A stretch of 64,000 bases of DNA from Fen-178 sp049516835 (lineage in GTDB: Bacteria; Acidobacteriota; Terriglobia; Bryobacterales; Bryobacteraceae). Each line of letters starts with the position of its first letter. Position 1 is the stretch's first letter. Under the pieces are notes generated by a model, which was not told where the DNA came from, made no database searches, and saw nothing but the letters and a program-made list of their open reading frames with translations. Made by a program: the position numbers and the translations under genes. This document shows, piece after piece, positions 32,338 through 41,079 of this stretch. The stretch is from positions 1 through 64,000 of the forward strand of contig JBEKSR010000035.1 of assembly GCA_049516835.1 (NCBI GenBank). The letters run 5' to 3'.

Positions 32338-33662
32338 TTCGGCTCGCTCCCCGACTCGCGGCAGCCGGTGAACTCGAGGGTGGTCTTCCTTTGCCCGCCG
32401 CGGGAGTCGGAGACGACCGTTTCCGCGGATTGTGGCAACAGCGCGTCGAAGGAGCCGATGCGCGTCCGGCCATAGGTGATGGCGATGGAGATGTCGCGGA
32501 TGCCAAGGCGCCTCGGAAAACCGGCCGCATGCTCCTCGATGCGCAGCAGATCCAGCGTTTCGGTGTCCACCCAGAACGTCCCGCGCACGTCCGCGGCGGC
32601 CTCGTCCCGGCCTGCCCGCGCGGTGAAACAACTCAAGTCCGCCGGCATTTCGAAATCGTAACGGAGCGCCGCTCTTCCGAGGACCCGATCTTCCGCCGAC
32701 CACGCGATCCGGGCACTGTCATACACGAAAACGTTGCGCACCAGCGACGCGGAAACACCGGCGGCGGGAAACCCGTGGCCGGCGACGACTACCACATCCC
32801 GTTCGCAGAGCCTCCGTACCACCGCCAGCGAGGCTGTTTCCGGCTCGCTCCCCGAAGCCACTTCCAGGTTCTCGGCGCCGGCCGGCGTGAAGGACGGAGC
32901 GTTCCGCGGCTTCTCGAAACGGTTGACGGTTTGCCGGCACACATGGCTGGGAATGTGCTCGAAGCAGTCGCGCCCGTGCTGCTTGACCCGAGTCGCCAAG
33001 TCGGATTGCGGCTGGTCCTGGCCGGGCTGGCCGGTCCCGGCGGACCCCCTGCAGTGGGAGAACTCAATCAGATTTCTCTGCTGAGCGCCGGAAAAATCGG
33101 TGGCGACCAGTTCCGACGAATGCGGCAACAGCACATCCGAGGAGCCGATGCGCGTGCGCTCGAAGGCGATGGTGCTGACGATATCGCGTATGTTCAGGCC
33201 CGGCGGGAGATCCACGGCGTGTTCCTCGATGCGCACCAGATCCAGGGATTGCGCATCCACCCAAAACGTGCCCCGCACGCCCACCGTTGTCTCGATTCCA
33301 CCGGACTGGACCCGGTAGGCGCCCGACACCTCAAAACCGAACCGGAGCAGCGCTCCGTCGTGCAAGTCCGTGTCCGAGGGAACGGTGATGCGCCCGGCGT
33401 CATGCACGAAGAGGTTGAGCGGCGTGGCCATAAGAGCGCTGGAGCCGATCGGTGTCTCGATAGCGAAGGCAGCCGTACCGGCGGGAGTGAAGGACGGGCG
33501 ACTGGCGGTCTGCTGGCACGCGTAGTCGGGAATGTGCTCGAAGCTGGCGCGCCCGTGCCGTTTGACGCGCGCCAGCAACAGGACCCATGGCGGCAGGTCC
33601 TGGCCGGGCAGGGCAGCCGCCAGGAGAACCGCCAGCGCAACGCCCATGGACAACGGCTTCAC
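32334..33662 (-). CDS. secreted LolA-like paralogue, tandem two-domain (B)
   Basis: A 442-residue protein with a GTG start at 33662, a signal peptide, and two copies of the family domain. The first is ~residues 27-210 (FEHIPDYACQQT; GVRGTFWVDAQSLDLVRIEE). The second is ~225-442 (FEHIPSHVCRQTVNRFEKPR; DVRGTFWVDTETLDLLRIEE). Each copy ends with a Cys-bearing EF-x-x-CR motif. Ends in a 4-nt overlap with gene A. It is the close partner of B' (34495-35853), showing that an A-B pair was duplicated. Confidence 0.72.
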   Translation of the reverse strand: MKPLSMGVALAVLLAAALPGQDLPPWVLLLARVKRHGRASFEHIPDYACQQTASRPSFTPAGTAAFAIETPIGSSALMATPLNLFVHDAGRITVPSDTDLHDGALLRFGFEVSGAYRVQSGGIETTVGVRGTFWVDAQSLDLVRIEEHAVDLPPGLNIRDIVSTIAFERTRIGSSDVLLPHSSELVATDFSGAQQRNLIEFSHCRGSAGTGQPGQDQPQSDLATRVKQHGRDCFEHIPSHVCRQTVNRFEKPRNAPSFTPAGAENLEVASGSEPETASLAVVRRLCERDVVVVAGHGFPAAGVSASLVRNVFVYDSARIAWSAEDRVLGRAALRYDFEMPADLSCFTARAGRDEAAADVRGTFWVDTETLDLLRIEEHAAGFPRRLGIRDISIAITYGRTRIGSFDALLPQSAETVVSDSRGGQRKTTLEFTGCRESGSEPK

Positions 33663-33697
33663 TTCTTCTTCTCCTACGGGGCAGACCCAACCGCCCG

Positions 33698-34498
33698 CTA
33701 TTTCTTCTTGGGAGCCGACGGGGGCTCCGGAACAACCGGGCCAAAATGAACGACCGACTCGCTACGGTACTCCCGGCAACCGGAGAATTCAACCAGGTTT
33801 TTCTGCTGGACGCCGGCAGAATCGGTGACAACCAGTTCCGACGAATGCGGCAACAGCACATCCGAGGAGCCGATGCGCGTGCGCCGGTAGGTGACGGTGG
33901 TGACGGCATCGCGGATGCTGAAGCCCCGCGGGAGATCCACTTGGCGTTCCTCGATGCGCAGCAAATCCAGGGATTGCGGATCCACCCAAAACGTGCCCCG
34001 CACACCGACCATTGCCTTCACTCCGTGAGACTGGACCCGGTAGGCGCCGGCCAGCGCCGACACCTCAAACTCGAACCGGAGCGTCTTTCGGTCGGACAGC
34101 CCGGCCTCCGAGGGCACGGTGATCCTGCCGGCGTCATGCACGAAGAGGTTGAGCGGAGTCGCGGAAAAGTCGCCGGAGCCGATCAGACCCTCGGCGGCGA
34201 AGTCGGTTACCTCGCCGTCATGAAATCGCGCCTCGCCTTTTCGCGAGAATAGCTCCTTGCCGCCCACCGAAGCCACTTCCAGTTGCAGCGTGTCGATCGG
34301 CCTGAAAGATGCGCCATTGCGAGGCTTCTCGAAACGGTCAACGGTTTCCAGGCACACGTAGTCGGGAATGTGCTCGAAAGTGGCGCGCCCGTGCTGTTTG
34401 ACGCGCGCCAGCAACAGGACCCATGGCGGCAGGTCCTGGGCGGGCAGGGCGACCGTCAGGAGAACAGCCAAGGCAACGCTAACGGGGAGCGGCTTCAC
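33698..34498 (-). CDS. secreted LolA-like paralogue, single domain (A')
   Basis: A 266-residue duplicate of gene A, with the same architecture and the same C-terminal tail type (VVPEPPSAPKKK). GTG start at 34498 overlaps the stop of B'. It carries the conserved FEHIPDYVCLETVDRFEKPR and GVRGTFWVDPQSLDLLRIEE. Between A' and B a 35-nt gap breaks the chain of 4-nt overlaps, marking the junction of the duplicated A-B units. Confidence 0.72.
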   Translation of the reverse strand: MKPLPVSVALAVLLTVALPAQDLPPWVLLLARVKQHGRATFEHIPDYVCLETVDRFEKPRNGASFRPIDTLQLEVASVGGKELFSRKGEARFHDGEVTDFAAEGLIGSGDFSATPLNLFVHDAGRITVPSEAGLSDRKTLRFEFEVSALAGAYRVQSHGVKAMVGVRGTFWVDPQSLDLLRIEERQVDLPRGFSIRDAVTTVTYRRTRIGSSDVLLPHSSELVVTDSAGVQQKNLVEFSGCREYRSESVVHFGPVVPEPPSAPKKK

Positions 34499-35853
34499 TT
34501 CGGCTCGCTCCCAGACTCGCGGCAACCGGTGAACTCCAGCGTGGTCTTCTTTTGCCCGCCCCGGGGATCGGAGAAAACCGTTTCCGCGGATTGCGGCAAC
34601 AGCGCCTCGGAAGAGCCGATGCGCGTCCGGCCATAGGTGATGCCGACGGCGATGTCGCGGATGCCAAGGCGCCGTGGAAAGCCGGCCGCATGCTCCTCGA
34701 TCCGCAGCAGATCCAGCGTTTCGGCGTCCACCCAGAAGGTCCCGCGCACGTCCGCGGTGGCCTCCGCCGCGCCTGCCCGCACGGCGAAACAACTCAAGTC
34801 CGCCGGCATTTCGAAATCGTAACGGAGCGCCGCTCTTCCGAGGACCCGTTCTTCCGCCGACGGCGTGATCCGGGCATTGTCATACACGAAAACATTACGC
34901 ACCAGCGAAGCAGAAACGCCGGCGGCGGGGAAACCGTGGTCCGCGACGACTACCCGATCCTGGTCGCAAAACCTCGGCGCCACCGCCAGTGAGAGCGTGT
35001 CCTGCTCGCCTCCCAAAGCCATTTCCAGGCTCTCGGCGCCGGCCGGCTTGAAGGACGGAGCGTTCCACGGCTTCTCGAAACGGTTGACGGTTTGCCGGCA
35101 CACATGGCTGGGAATGTGCTCGAAGCTGGCGCGCCCGCGCTGCTTGACGCGAGTCGACAAGTCAGGTAGCGGCGGACCCTGGGCGGGCTGGGTGGGCCCG
35201 GCGGATTCCCGGCAGCCGGAGAACTCAGCCAGGCGTCTCTGTTGGACGCCGGAAGGATCGGTGACAATCAGTTCCGACGAACGCGGCAACAGGGCATCCG
35301 AGGAGCCGATACGCGTGCGTCCGTAGGTGGTGGTTCTGACGATATCGCGGACCTCGAAGTCTGGCGGGAGATCCACGGGGTGTTCCTCGATGCGCATTAA
35401 ATCCAGGGATTGCGAATCCACCCAGAACGTGCCTCGCACGCCGACCATTGTCTTGCCTTCACCCGACTGGACCTGGTAAGCGCCGGCCAGCGCCGGCACC
35501 TCAAAATTGAACCGGAGCATGGTTCCGTCGTGTAGGTCCGCTTCCGAGGACACGGTGATCCGCCCGGCGTCATGCACGAAGAGGTTGAGTGGCGTCGCGG
35601 AGATTTCGCCCGAGACGATGAGACTCTCGCTGGTGAGGGCGGCCGGCTGGACCGGAGTGAAGGCCTGGGAACCGAGGGACTTGACAGAGCGGCTGACAGT
35701 CTGCTGGCACGCATAGTCGGGAATGTGCTCGAAAGTGGCGCGCCCGTGCTGTTCGACGCGCGCCAGCAGCAGGACCCATGACGGCAGGTCCTGGCCGGGC
35801 AGGCCAGCCGCCAGGAGAACGGCCAAGGCGACGCTGACGGGCAGCGGCTTCAC
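34495..35853 (-). CDS. secreted LolA-like paralogue, tandem two-domain (B')
   Basis: A 452-residue duplicate of gene B with a GTG start at 35853, which overlaps the stop of the ThDP enzyme gene (GTGA). Two domains: FEHIPDYACQQTVSRSVKSL and FEHIPSHVCRQTVNRFEKPW. The C-terminal ~200 residues are nearly the same as those of B (shared FPAAGVSASLVRNVFVYD and RFxGxAALRYDFEMPADLSC-type stretches), while the first domains differ more, suggesting gene conversion of the 3' halves. The whole array is cotranscribed from the ThDP gene. Confidence 0.72.
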   Translation of the reverse strand: MKPLPVSVALAVLLAAGLPGQDLPSWVLLLARVEQHGRATFEHIPDYACQQTVSRSVKSLGSQAFTPVQPAALTSESLIVSGEISATPLNLFVHDAGRITVSSEADLHDGTMLRFNFEVPALAGAYQVQSGEGKTMVGVRGTFWVDSQSLDLMRIEEHPVDLPPDFEVRDIVRTTTYGRTRIGSSDALLPRSSELIVTDPSGVQQRRLAEFSGCRESAGPTQPAQGPPLPDLSTRVKQRGRASFEHIPSHVCRQTVNRFEKPWNAPSFKPAGAESLEMALGGEQDTLSLAVAPRFCDQDRVVVADHGFPAAGVSASLVRNVFVYDNARITPSAEERVLGRAALRYDFEMPADLSCFAVRAGAAEATADVRGTFWVDAETLDLLRIEEHAAGFPRRLGIRDIAVGITYGRTRIGSSEALLPQSAETVFSDPRGGQKKTTLEFTGCRESGSEPK

Positions 35854-37523
35854 TTCTTCTTCCCCGCGATCTGCCACTCGGTGAACGGCGAACGCACACC
35901 CCGGATCTTCACGTTCAGGCAATAGGGCACGCCGGAGGCGAAGGCGCGCTGGACGGCGGGGCGAACCTGCTCGAGGCGCTCGATGGTTTCGCCGCCGCCG
36001 CCGAACCCCTTCATGATGACGTCGTACGGCGTTGACTGCAACTCGCAAGCAACCGTGACGCCGCCGTAGGCGAAGGATTGCAGCTCCCGCTCCAGGCCCC
36101 AGCCGGCGTCGTTACCCACAATGACGACGATGGGCAGCTTGTGGCGCACGGCGGTGTCCATTTCGGCGATGTAGAAGCCCAGCGCGCCGTCGCCGGTGAT
36201 GACGGCCACGGGCCGCCGGGGATGCGCCAGTTGCAGCGCCAGAGCGTTGGGCAGGGAGGAGCCGATGGCTCCCAGCGGGCCGAGGCGCAGCCAGCCTCCA
36301 GGCTCGCGGGCGGGGAGCAAGGCGCGGCCCCAGTGCACGAAATCGCCGCCGTCCCAAGAGTACAGCACGTCGCGCGGCAATGCCTGGCTCAATTCGCGGC
36401 AGAGAGCGGCGGGGTGCATGGGGGAGGCGTCGTCGGAGGCAGCCTGGGCGAGTGTGGCCTCCCAATCGCGACGAAGCGCGCGCAGGCGTTCGAGCCAAGG
36501 GCGGCGCGGCCACGGCTGGGGACCGGCGGCTTCGGCCAGGGCTTCGAGCGCCAGGCGGGCATCGGCGCAAATGGCGGCATCGAGCCGGCGATTCAGGCCC
36601 AGTTCCTGGGGGTGAATATCGATCTGGATGAATCGGGCGTCCGGCGGAAACAGGCGCGACCCGCCCAAGGCGAGGCGGTAATCGATGCGTTTGCCGACGA
36701 TCAGGAACAGGTCGGCTTCGCGGAAGGCGGTGTGAACGGCGTGGTTGAGCGCGGGGTCGGCGTAGCCCATGACGAGCGGGTGGTCGTCGGAGACCGTGCC
36801 ACGACCCATGGTGATGGTGTAGAGGGGGATTTGCGCGATTTCGATGAAGCGGCGGAGGGCCTCTTCCGCGCGCGCCCACCAGACGCCGCTGCCGGCGATG
36901 AGGATGGGGCGCTGGGCGGCGCGGAGAAGGGCGATGGCGCGGTGGATGTCGGGGGCAGGAAAAGACACCGGCGGCAAGGGGGTGCCCTCTGGGCCCGGCG
37001 CTACAACGGGCGCGACGGGCGCGACGGGCGCGGCCAGTAAATCCACGGGGATGGTTAAGTGCACGGCGCCCTTGCGGCCGCTATCGGCTTCGGCGTAGGC
37101 GCGCTGGAGGTACGACGGGATGTGCGCGGCATCGGGCACTTCGGCGGCCCACTTCACCACAGGGCGGGCCATGGCCACCTGGTCGATGTCCTGAAAAGCC
37201 TGGCGGCCAGCCAGGGTGCTGGGGCGGCTGCCGCTCACCGCAATCAAAGGACTGCCGGCGAGGTTGGCGGTGGCCACGCCGGTGAGTGAGTTGGTGTGGC
37301 CGGGGCCGCCGGTCACCAGCGAAAGCGCGGGCTTGCGGTGAATCCGCGCCCAGGCGTCGGCGGCGTGGGTGACGCCGGATTCGTGCCGCATATCGATGAT
37401 GCGGATGCCGCGGCGGACGGCGACGGCCAGCACTTCGTTGAGGTGATCGCCGACCAGCGTGAAGAAGGTCGCAACGCCCAACCGCGCTGCCGCTTCGACA
37501 AACAACTCCGCTCCGCTTGGCAT
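35850..37523 (-). CDS. thiamine-diphosphate enzyme (acetolactate-synthase-like)
   Basis: A 557-residue ThDP-dependent enzyme of the IlvB-like superfamily. The PYR domain has the activating Glu48 in DMRHESGVTHAADAWAR. A middle domain (HRAIALLRAAQRPILIAGSG) and a PP domain follow, with the ThDP/Mg motif GDGALGFYIAEMD ... VGNDAGW. The real reaction (acetolactate synthesis, oxalyl-CoA or phenylpyruvate decarboxylation) cannot be fixed; it lacks ilvN nearby. The PYR-middle linker is partly encoded by a palindromic repeat (36965-37004). A TAGAAT box lies 6 nt before the ATG and overlaps the galE -10 box on the other strand. Confidence 0.88.
   Translation of the reverse strand: MPSGAELFVEAAARLGVATFFTLVGDHLNEVLAVAVRRGIRIIDMRHESGVTHAADAWARIHRKPALSLVTGGPGHTNSLTGVATANLAGSPLIAVSGSRPSTLAGRQAFQDIDQVAMARPVVKWAAEVPDAAHIPSYLQRAYAEADSGRKGAVHLTIPVDLLAAPVAPVAPVVAPGPEGTPLPPVSFPAPDIHRAIALLRAAQRPILIAGSGVWWARAEEALRRFIEIAQIPLYTITMGRGTVSDDHPLVMGYADPALNHAVHTAFREADLFLIVGKRIDYRLALGGSRLFPPDARFIQIDIHPQELGLNRRLDAAICADARLALEALAEAAGPQPWPRRPWLERLRALRRDWEATLAQAASDDASPMHPAALCRELSQALPRDVLYSWDGGDFVHWGRALLPAREPGGWLRLGPLGAIGSSLPNALALQLAHPRRPVAVITGDGALGFYIAEMDTAVRHKLPIVVIVGNDAGWGLERELQSFAYGGVTVACELQSTPYDVIMKGFGGGGETIERLEQVRPAVQRAFASGVPYCLNVKIRGVRSPFTEWQIAGKKK
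36965..37004. repeat. palindromic repeat (family B) inside a coding region
   Basis: A 40-bp stretch differing at only three positions from 45745-45784, the right half of an intergenic inverted repeat. Here it is in frame in the ThDP enzyme and encodes VAPGPEGTPLPPV in an inter-domain linker. It is flanked by a GGGCGCGAC tandem encoding AP-V repeats. Confidence 0.75.
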
Positions 37524-37528
37524 AGAAG

Positions 37529-37535
37529 TATTCTA
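37529..37535. promoter_or_regulatory. overlapping divergent -10 boxes (galE / ThDP enzyme)
   Basis: TATTCT (37529-37534, plus strand) lies 7 nt before the galE GTG; TAGAAT (37535-37530, minus strand) lies 6 nt before the ATG at 37523. The two boxes share five base pairs, so polymerase could serve only one side at a time. Confidence 0.5.
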
Positions 37536-37541
37536 GAACTT

Positions 37542-38531
37542 GTGAGCCTCAGAATCCTGGTTACGGGCGGCGCCGGATACATCGGCGCACACACCGTGCG
37601 CCTGCTGCTCGAGCAGGGGCACGATGTCACGGTAGTCGACGATCTTTCCAAGGGGTATCGGCACAACGTGCCCGCCGGCCGCCTCGATGTGCTGGACGTT
37701 GCCAATACCAGCGCCATGGCGCAGCTCATGCGCGAAAAGCGGCCGGAGGCGGTGATCCACTTCGCCGGCTTCATTGCGGTGGGCGAATCGATGCGCGAGC
37801 CGGAGCGGTATTTCACCAACAATGTGGGCGGCTCGCTCTCCCTGCTCACGGCGATGGTGCAGGCGGGCGTCAAGCACGTGGTCTTTTCGTCCACGGCGGC
37901 GGTGTACGGGAATCCGCATACCAACCCGATTCTGGAGACCTTTCCCATCCAGCCGGTGAGCCCCTACGGCGAATCCAAGGTGATGGTGGAGACGCTGCTC
38001 GGGTGGTTCGACCGGATCCACCAGCTTACCAGCGTCTCTCTGCGCTACTTCAACGCCTCGGGCGCCGATCCTGGAGGCCAGTTGGGCGAAGAACACGAGC
38101 CCGAGACGCACCTGCTCCCCCTGCTGCTGCGCGCGGTGATTACGGGAAGCCCGATCACGGTTTTCGGGAACGATTACGACACGCCCGACGGCACCTGCAT
38201 TCGCGACTACATCCACGTGAACGACCTGGCGCAGGCGCACATCCTGGCCGTGGAGTACTTGCTGGGCGGCGGCGCAACCGACCAGTTCAACGTGGGCACC
38301 GGGACCGGCCACACGGTAATGGAAATGATCCGGGTGGTGGAGGAAGTGACCGGCCAGAAGGTTCCGTACGTGGTGGGCCCGCGCCGGGAAGGCGATGCGC
38401 TCAGCCTGGTCGCAGCCGCAGGCAAGCTGCGGACCAAGCTGGGCTGGCGGCCGCAATACACGGAGCTGCGGACGATCGTCGAGCACGCGTGGAGGTTCGC
38501 GAAGACGCGTGCGATTGAGAGTCTGCCATAA
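37542..38531 (+). CDS. galE: UDP-glucose 4-epimerase
   Basis: NAD-dependent extended SDR interconverting UDP-glucose and UDP-galactose, 329 residues from GTG at 37542. Rossmann motif LVTGGAGYIGAHTVRLL (residues 6-22), VIHFAGFIAVGES, SSTAAVYGNP, catalytic YGESK (YxxxK), and RYFNASGADPGG are all present. The frame is open upstream but there it shadows the ThDP gene; the GTG is supported by the TATTCT box 7 nt before it. It supplies galactose precursors for surface polysaccharide. Cytoplasmic. Confidence 0.95.
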   Translation: MSLRILVTGGAGYIGAHTVRLLLEQGHDVTVVDDLSKGYRHNVPAGRLDVLDVANTSAMAQLMREKRPEAVIHFAGFIAVGESMREPERYFTNNVGGSLSLLTAMVQAGVKHVVFSSTAAVYGNPHTNPILETFPIQPVSPYGESKVMVETLLGWFDRIHQLTSVSLRYFNASGADPGGQLGEEHEPETHLLPLLLRAVITGSPITVFGNDYDTPDGTCIRDYIHVNDLAQAHILAVEYLLGGGATDQFNVGTGTGHTVMEMIRVVEEVTGQKVPYVVGPRREGDALSLVAAAGKLRTKLGWRPQYTELRTIVEHAWRFAKTRAIESLP

Positions 38532-38538
38532 TCGCATC

Positions 38539-38781
38539 ATGAAGCGGGAATCGGTTCGCACCACCGTCGACATACCAACTTCGATGTACCGGCAACTCAA
38601 GGAACAAGCCGCCGCCCAGGGACGGCCCGCGCGCGCGCTGATCCTGGCCGGCATCGAGAAGGTTCTGTTGCGCAGCCAGCGGCCTCATCCCCGGCGAGTG
38701 CAATTTCCTCTGATCCGCTCCAAAGGCCCGAAGGTGAACCTGACCAACGAGCGGATCTATGAATCGGTTGCATTCCCCTGA
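38539..38781 (+). CDS. ribbon-helix-helix-type antitoxin of a VapBC-like pair
   Basis: An 80-residue protein: RTTVDIPTSMYRQLKEQAAA is a ribbon-helix-helix N-terminus (beta strand then helix), followed by RPARALILAGIEKVL and a basic tail that would wrap the toxin. A CATAAT box is 6 nt before the ATG. It overlaps the PIN gene by 23 nt, starts 7 nt after galE, and probably represses its own promoter. Confidence 0.72.
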   Translation: MKRESVRTTVDIPTSMYRQLKEQAAAQGRPARALILAGIEKVLLRSQRPHPRRVQFPLIRSKGPKVNLTNERIYESVAFP

Positions 38782-39178
38782 TGGCAACGTGTGGCTGGCG
38801 TTGCTCTGGGACCGTCACGGGAATGCCGGCAGGGCTCGCGAGGGGTTTGGAGGGTGTGACGTCAAGAGCATGGTGGGCGCCTGGGAGGTATGGGACCAAC
38901 TTTGGTCCGATGATCGCATCGCAATGCTACCGGAACCAGACGGCCTTGAGCCGCGTCTGCGTGTCCATTCACGGCTCGGCAGCGCATCGCCCAAAGTGTG
39001 GGCCGATGCGTATCTTGTGGCATTTGCTTCGGCGGCGGGACTGAAACTGGTCACCTTCGATCGCGCGTTGGAATCGCGCCCGATTGAAGTGCTGGTTCTT
39101 AGGTCCTCCGATACGGTTCACTTAAGAGGTGACATTCCGGCACTTCCCATATGCCGCGAGGCCGGCCGGTGGGGATGA
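38759..39178 (+). pseudogene. PIN-domain toxin with internal deletion and C-terminal read-through
   Basis: A 139-residue ORF. The N-terminal SPDGNVWLALLWDRH carries the first catalytic Asp, and WADAYLVAFASAAGLKLVTF with D carries the later ones. Between them REGFGGCDVKSMVGAW joins two distant parts of the domain: about 30 residues, with the central acidic residue, seem missing compared with related toxins I recall. After VLVLR the frame runs ~25 residues past the normal end. Probably inactive. Confidence 0.6.
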
Positions 39179-39586
39179 GGGCGGTTGGCGACAGCTATGG
39201 CTCCACCTTTTGGGGGCTGATCTCCCAGGGACGGTCTGGGTCGCGCTGCGCACTTTCCGGACAAGTCCGTTTCCCGACCATCCGGTTCTTGCGACGGGAG
39301 CAGCGGTCTCCAAGAATTTGGCCTCGATTCTTTCCGAGTGGGCCAACCGTCCAGAATCGCCGTACCCGTCTGACAACGGCCCTGCGTGAGAGTGGCATCC
39401 GAATCGAGACAGAGGCGAAACCGGGAGAAAACTGGCGGCCGCCCCATCTGCCCCAATTTCTGGTTGTCATTTCGTTCAACTCGGAGCCATGGAAGCGTGC
39501 TTACGTGCCCTCGACCCGCGAACGAAACCATCACGTTGACGGGCAGAGCACGACACTCTGCGCTCATCATCGGTGACCGGGTTGCT
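39179..39586. other. 408-nt region without a recognisable gene
   Basis: Between the PIN pseudogene and the convergent PhaC-like gene. Open frames on both strands give compositionally odd proteins with no motif. No clear hairpin, repeat or RNA was recognised. Possibly decayed sequence. Confidence 0.5.
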
Positions 39587-40894
39587 TCAACGGTGAGCGA
39601 CGATCCAGTCCAGGATCGGCTTCCACACCAGCGTTTCGGCATCATCCGCGAGGACCGTATCGGCATGCCCGAAGTCCTCCTGGCGCTTGTCGTCCGGTTG
39701 GAGTTGTACCAGGACAGTCTTCACATCCTTGCTCTTAGTGAACGTGGTCGTGTAGAAACCGGCCTTTCCGATTCCTCCCGCCGCTCCTACGTGGAGAATC
39801 GGAATTGCGATCTGGTCGAGATGCTCGGTGAACGGCGCGTTCGTCTGGCCGCACCACAATAAGTCCCCATCGACATCTTGCCGGACAGGGTAGTGGGGTG
39901 GAGCGTTCTGGAGCACATCCAGCCAGACCCGGGCATTGCTGTACCGGAGGTCGCTGGGAACCCCGTTTTCGTCGAGATACCCCCCGACGAAGTGCCAGAA
40001 TTGCCCGGTTAAGAGTTCGGTGCTGGTTCCGAAGAACAGGGCGGCCTGGTAGTTGGTCATGCCCGGAATATTATCCGACGGATCTTTGGGCGCGGACAGG
40101 GCCAAGCCGCTTAGTTGCTTCAAAAAAAGACCGGAGTCGTCGCTGTAGACGCCGGAATCGAGAGTCGCCTGGTCGGTTGCGAGAGCGTCGCAGGAAGAGG
40201 CGCGGTCGGCTTCCTTCTCGAGCTTCATACCAATGTCGAGGGCAATGAGCCCCTTGAGGTTGCGCAGAACATCCGGCTGCTGAGTCTCTTGGCTGGCGAG
40301 CGAGTAGCCGACCATCCCGCCCCAGCAAAACCCGAGCAGATGGAGCGGACCGTAATCCTGGCCGCTCCATGCCCGCAAAAACCGGACTATGGACAGGGCG
40401 ATCTCCGCGTGCTGGACGTCCTTTTCGAGACCCCAGTCCTTCATGAAGTTCAAATCGGTTGTTTCCGGTGGAACCAGGGCCCACCCGTAGTCCATACCCC
40501 AAACGTCGACGTCGTTTTTCGCCAGGAACACCGCGATTGAGTGATCCGAGGGGACGGCCTGAGAAATCAATGGCGCCATGAAGATCTCCTCGAAATAGTT
40601 GGGACTACCGGGGAGCAAGAACACCCCATTCAGGGTTTGGGGCGTGTGACCCGGGATTAGCTCTTTCACGACCCGGTGCAGTCGGATCACGTCAAACTGA
40701 CCCGACCCCACGCGCACATCGTAGGTGTAGTGGGAGATGTTGTCCGGCAACACCACCCGTCCCGCATTCCTGACCGCCACACCAGCGAACGCATGCTCCG
40801 CGGCCGGCAAGGCCCCACGGCCCTGTTGCGGCGCGGCAAACGCCAATGTGATGCTGAATATGGCGGTGACCATCCAGCGTACAAACGTTTTCAT
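39587..40894 (-). CDS. secreted PhaC/alpha-beta-hydrolase-like protein with cysteine nucleophile
   Basis: A 435-residue alpha/beta-hydrolase. The elbow LLGFCWGGM puts a cysteine (Cys190) at the nucleophile position, as in PHA synthases (GxCxGG) and dienelactone hydrolases. A late GHADTVL could supply the His. Unlike PHA synthase, it has a signal peptide (TAIFSITLAFAAPQQG). The ATG at 40894 is set by GGAGG 6 nt upstream; an earlier ATG at 40927 is rejected. It is divergent from a CadC-like regulator that may control it. Could be a polyester or lactone hydrolase; unresolved. Confidence 0.75.
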   Translation of the reverse strand: MKTFVRWMVTAIFSITLAFAAPQQGRGALPAAEHAFAGVAVRNAGRVVLPDNISHYTYDVRVGSGQFDVIRLHRVVKELIPGHTPQTLNGVFLLPGSPNYFEEIFMAPLISQAVPSDHSIAVFLAKNDVDVWGMDYGWALVPPETTDLNFMKDWGLEKDVQHAEIALSIVRFLRAWSGQDYGPLHLLGFCWGGMVGYSLASQETQQPDVLRNLKGLIALDIGMKLEKEADRASSCDALATDQATLDSGVYSDDSGLFLKQLSGLALSAPKDPSDNIPGMTNYQAALFFGTSTELLTGQFWHFVGGYLDENGVPSDLRYSNARVWLDVLQNAPPHYPVRQDVDGDLLWCGQTNAPFTEHLDQIAIPILHVGAAGGIGKAGFYTTTFTKSKDVKTVLVQLQPDDKRQEDFGHADTVLADDAETLVWKPILDWIVAHR

Positions 40895-41079
40895 ATCGTA
40901 CCTCCGTTGCTTGAACAAGCTTTTCACGCGCCAAGCGTTCTTGGAATGAACGGCGTCTGATCATTGCATGAAATGTTCACGAACGGCCAAGTGGAAGAGA
41001 AGCGCACCAGGGTCGCAAGCAACCATGTAATCGTAGTCTGCTCAACGAGTTATACTTTGTGGAGGCGGAAATCTGCTCT

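Noticed and set aside
39151..39576. Open frames of 140-180 codons on both strands after the PIN pseudogene
   Set aside because: No ribosome site, odd composition and no recognisable motif on either strand.
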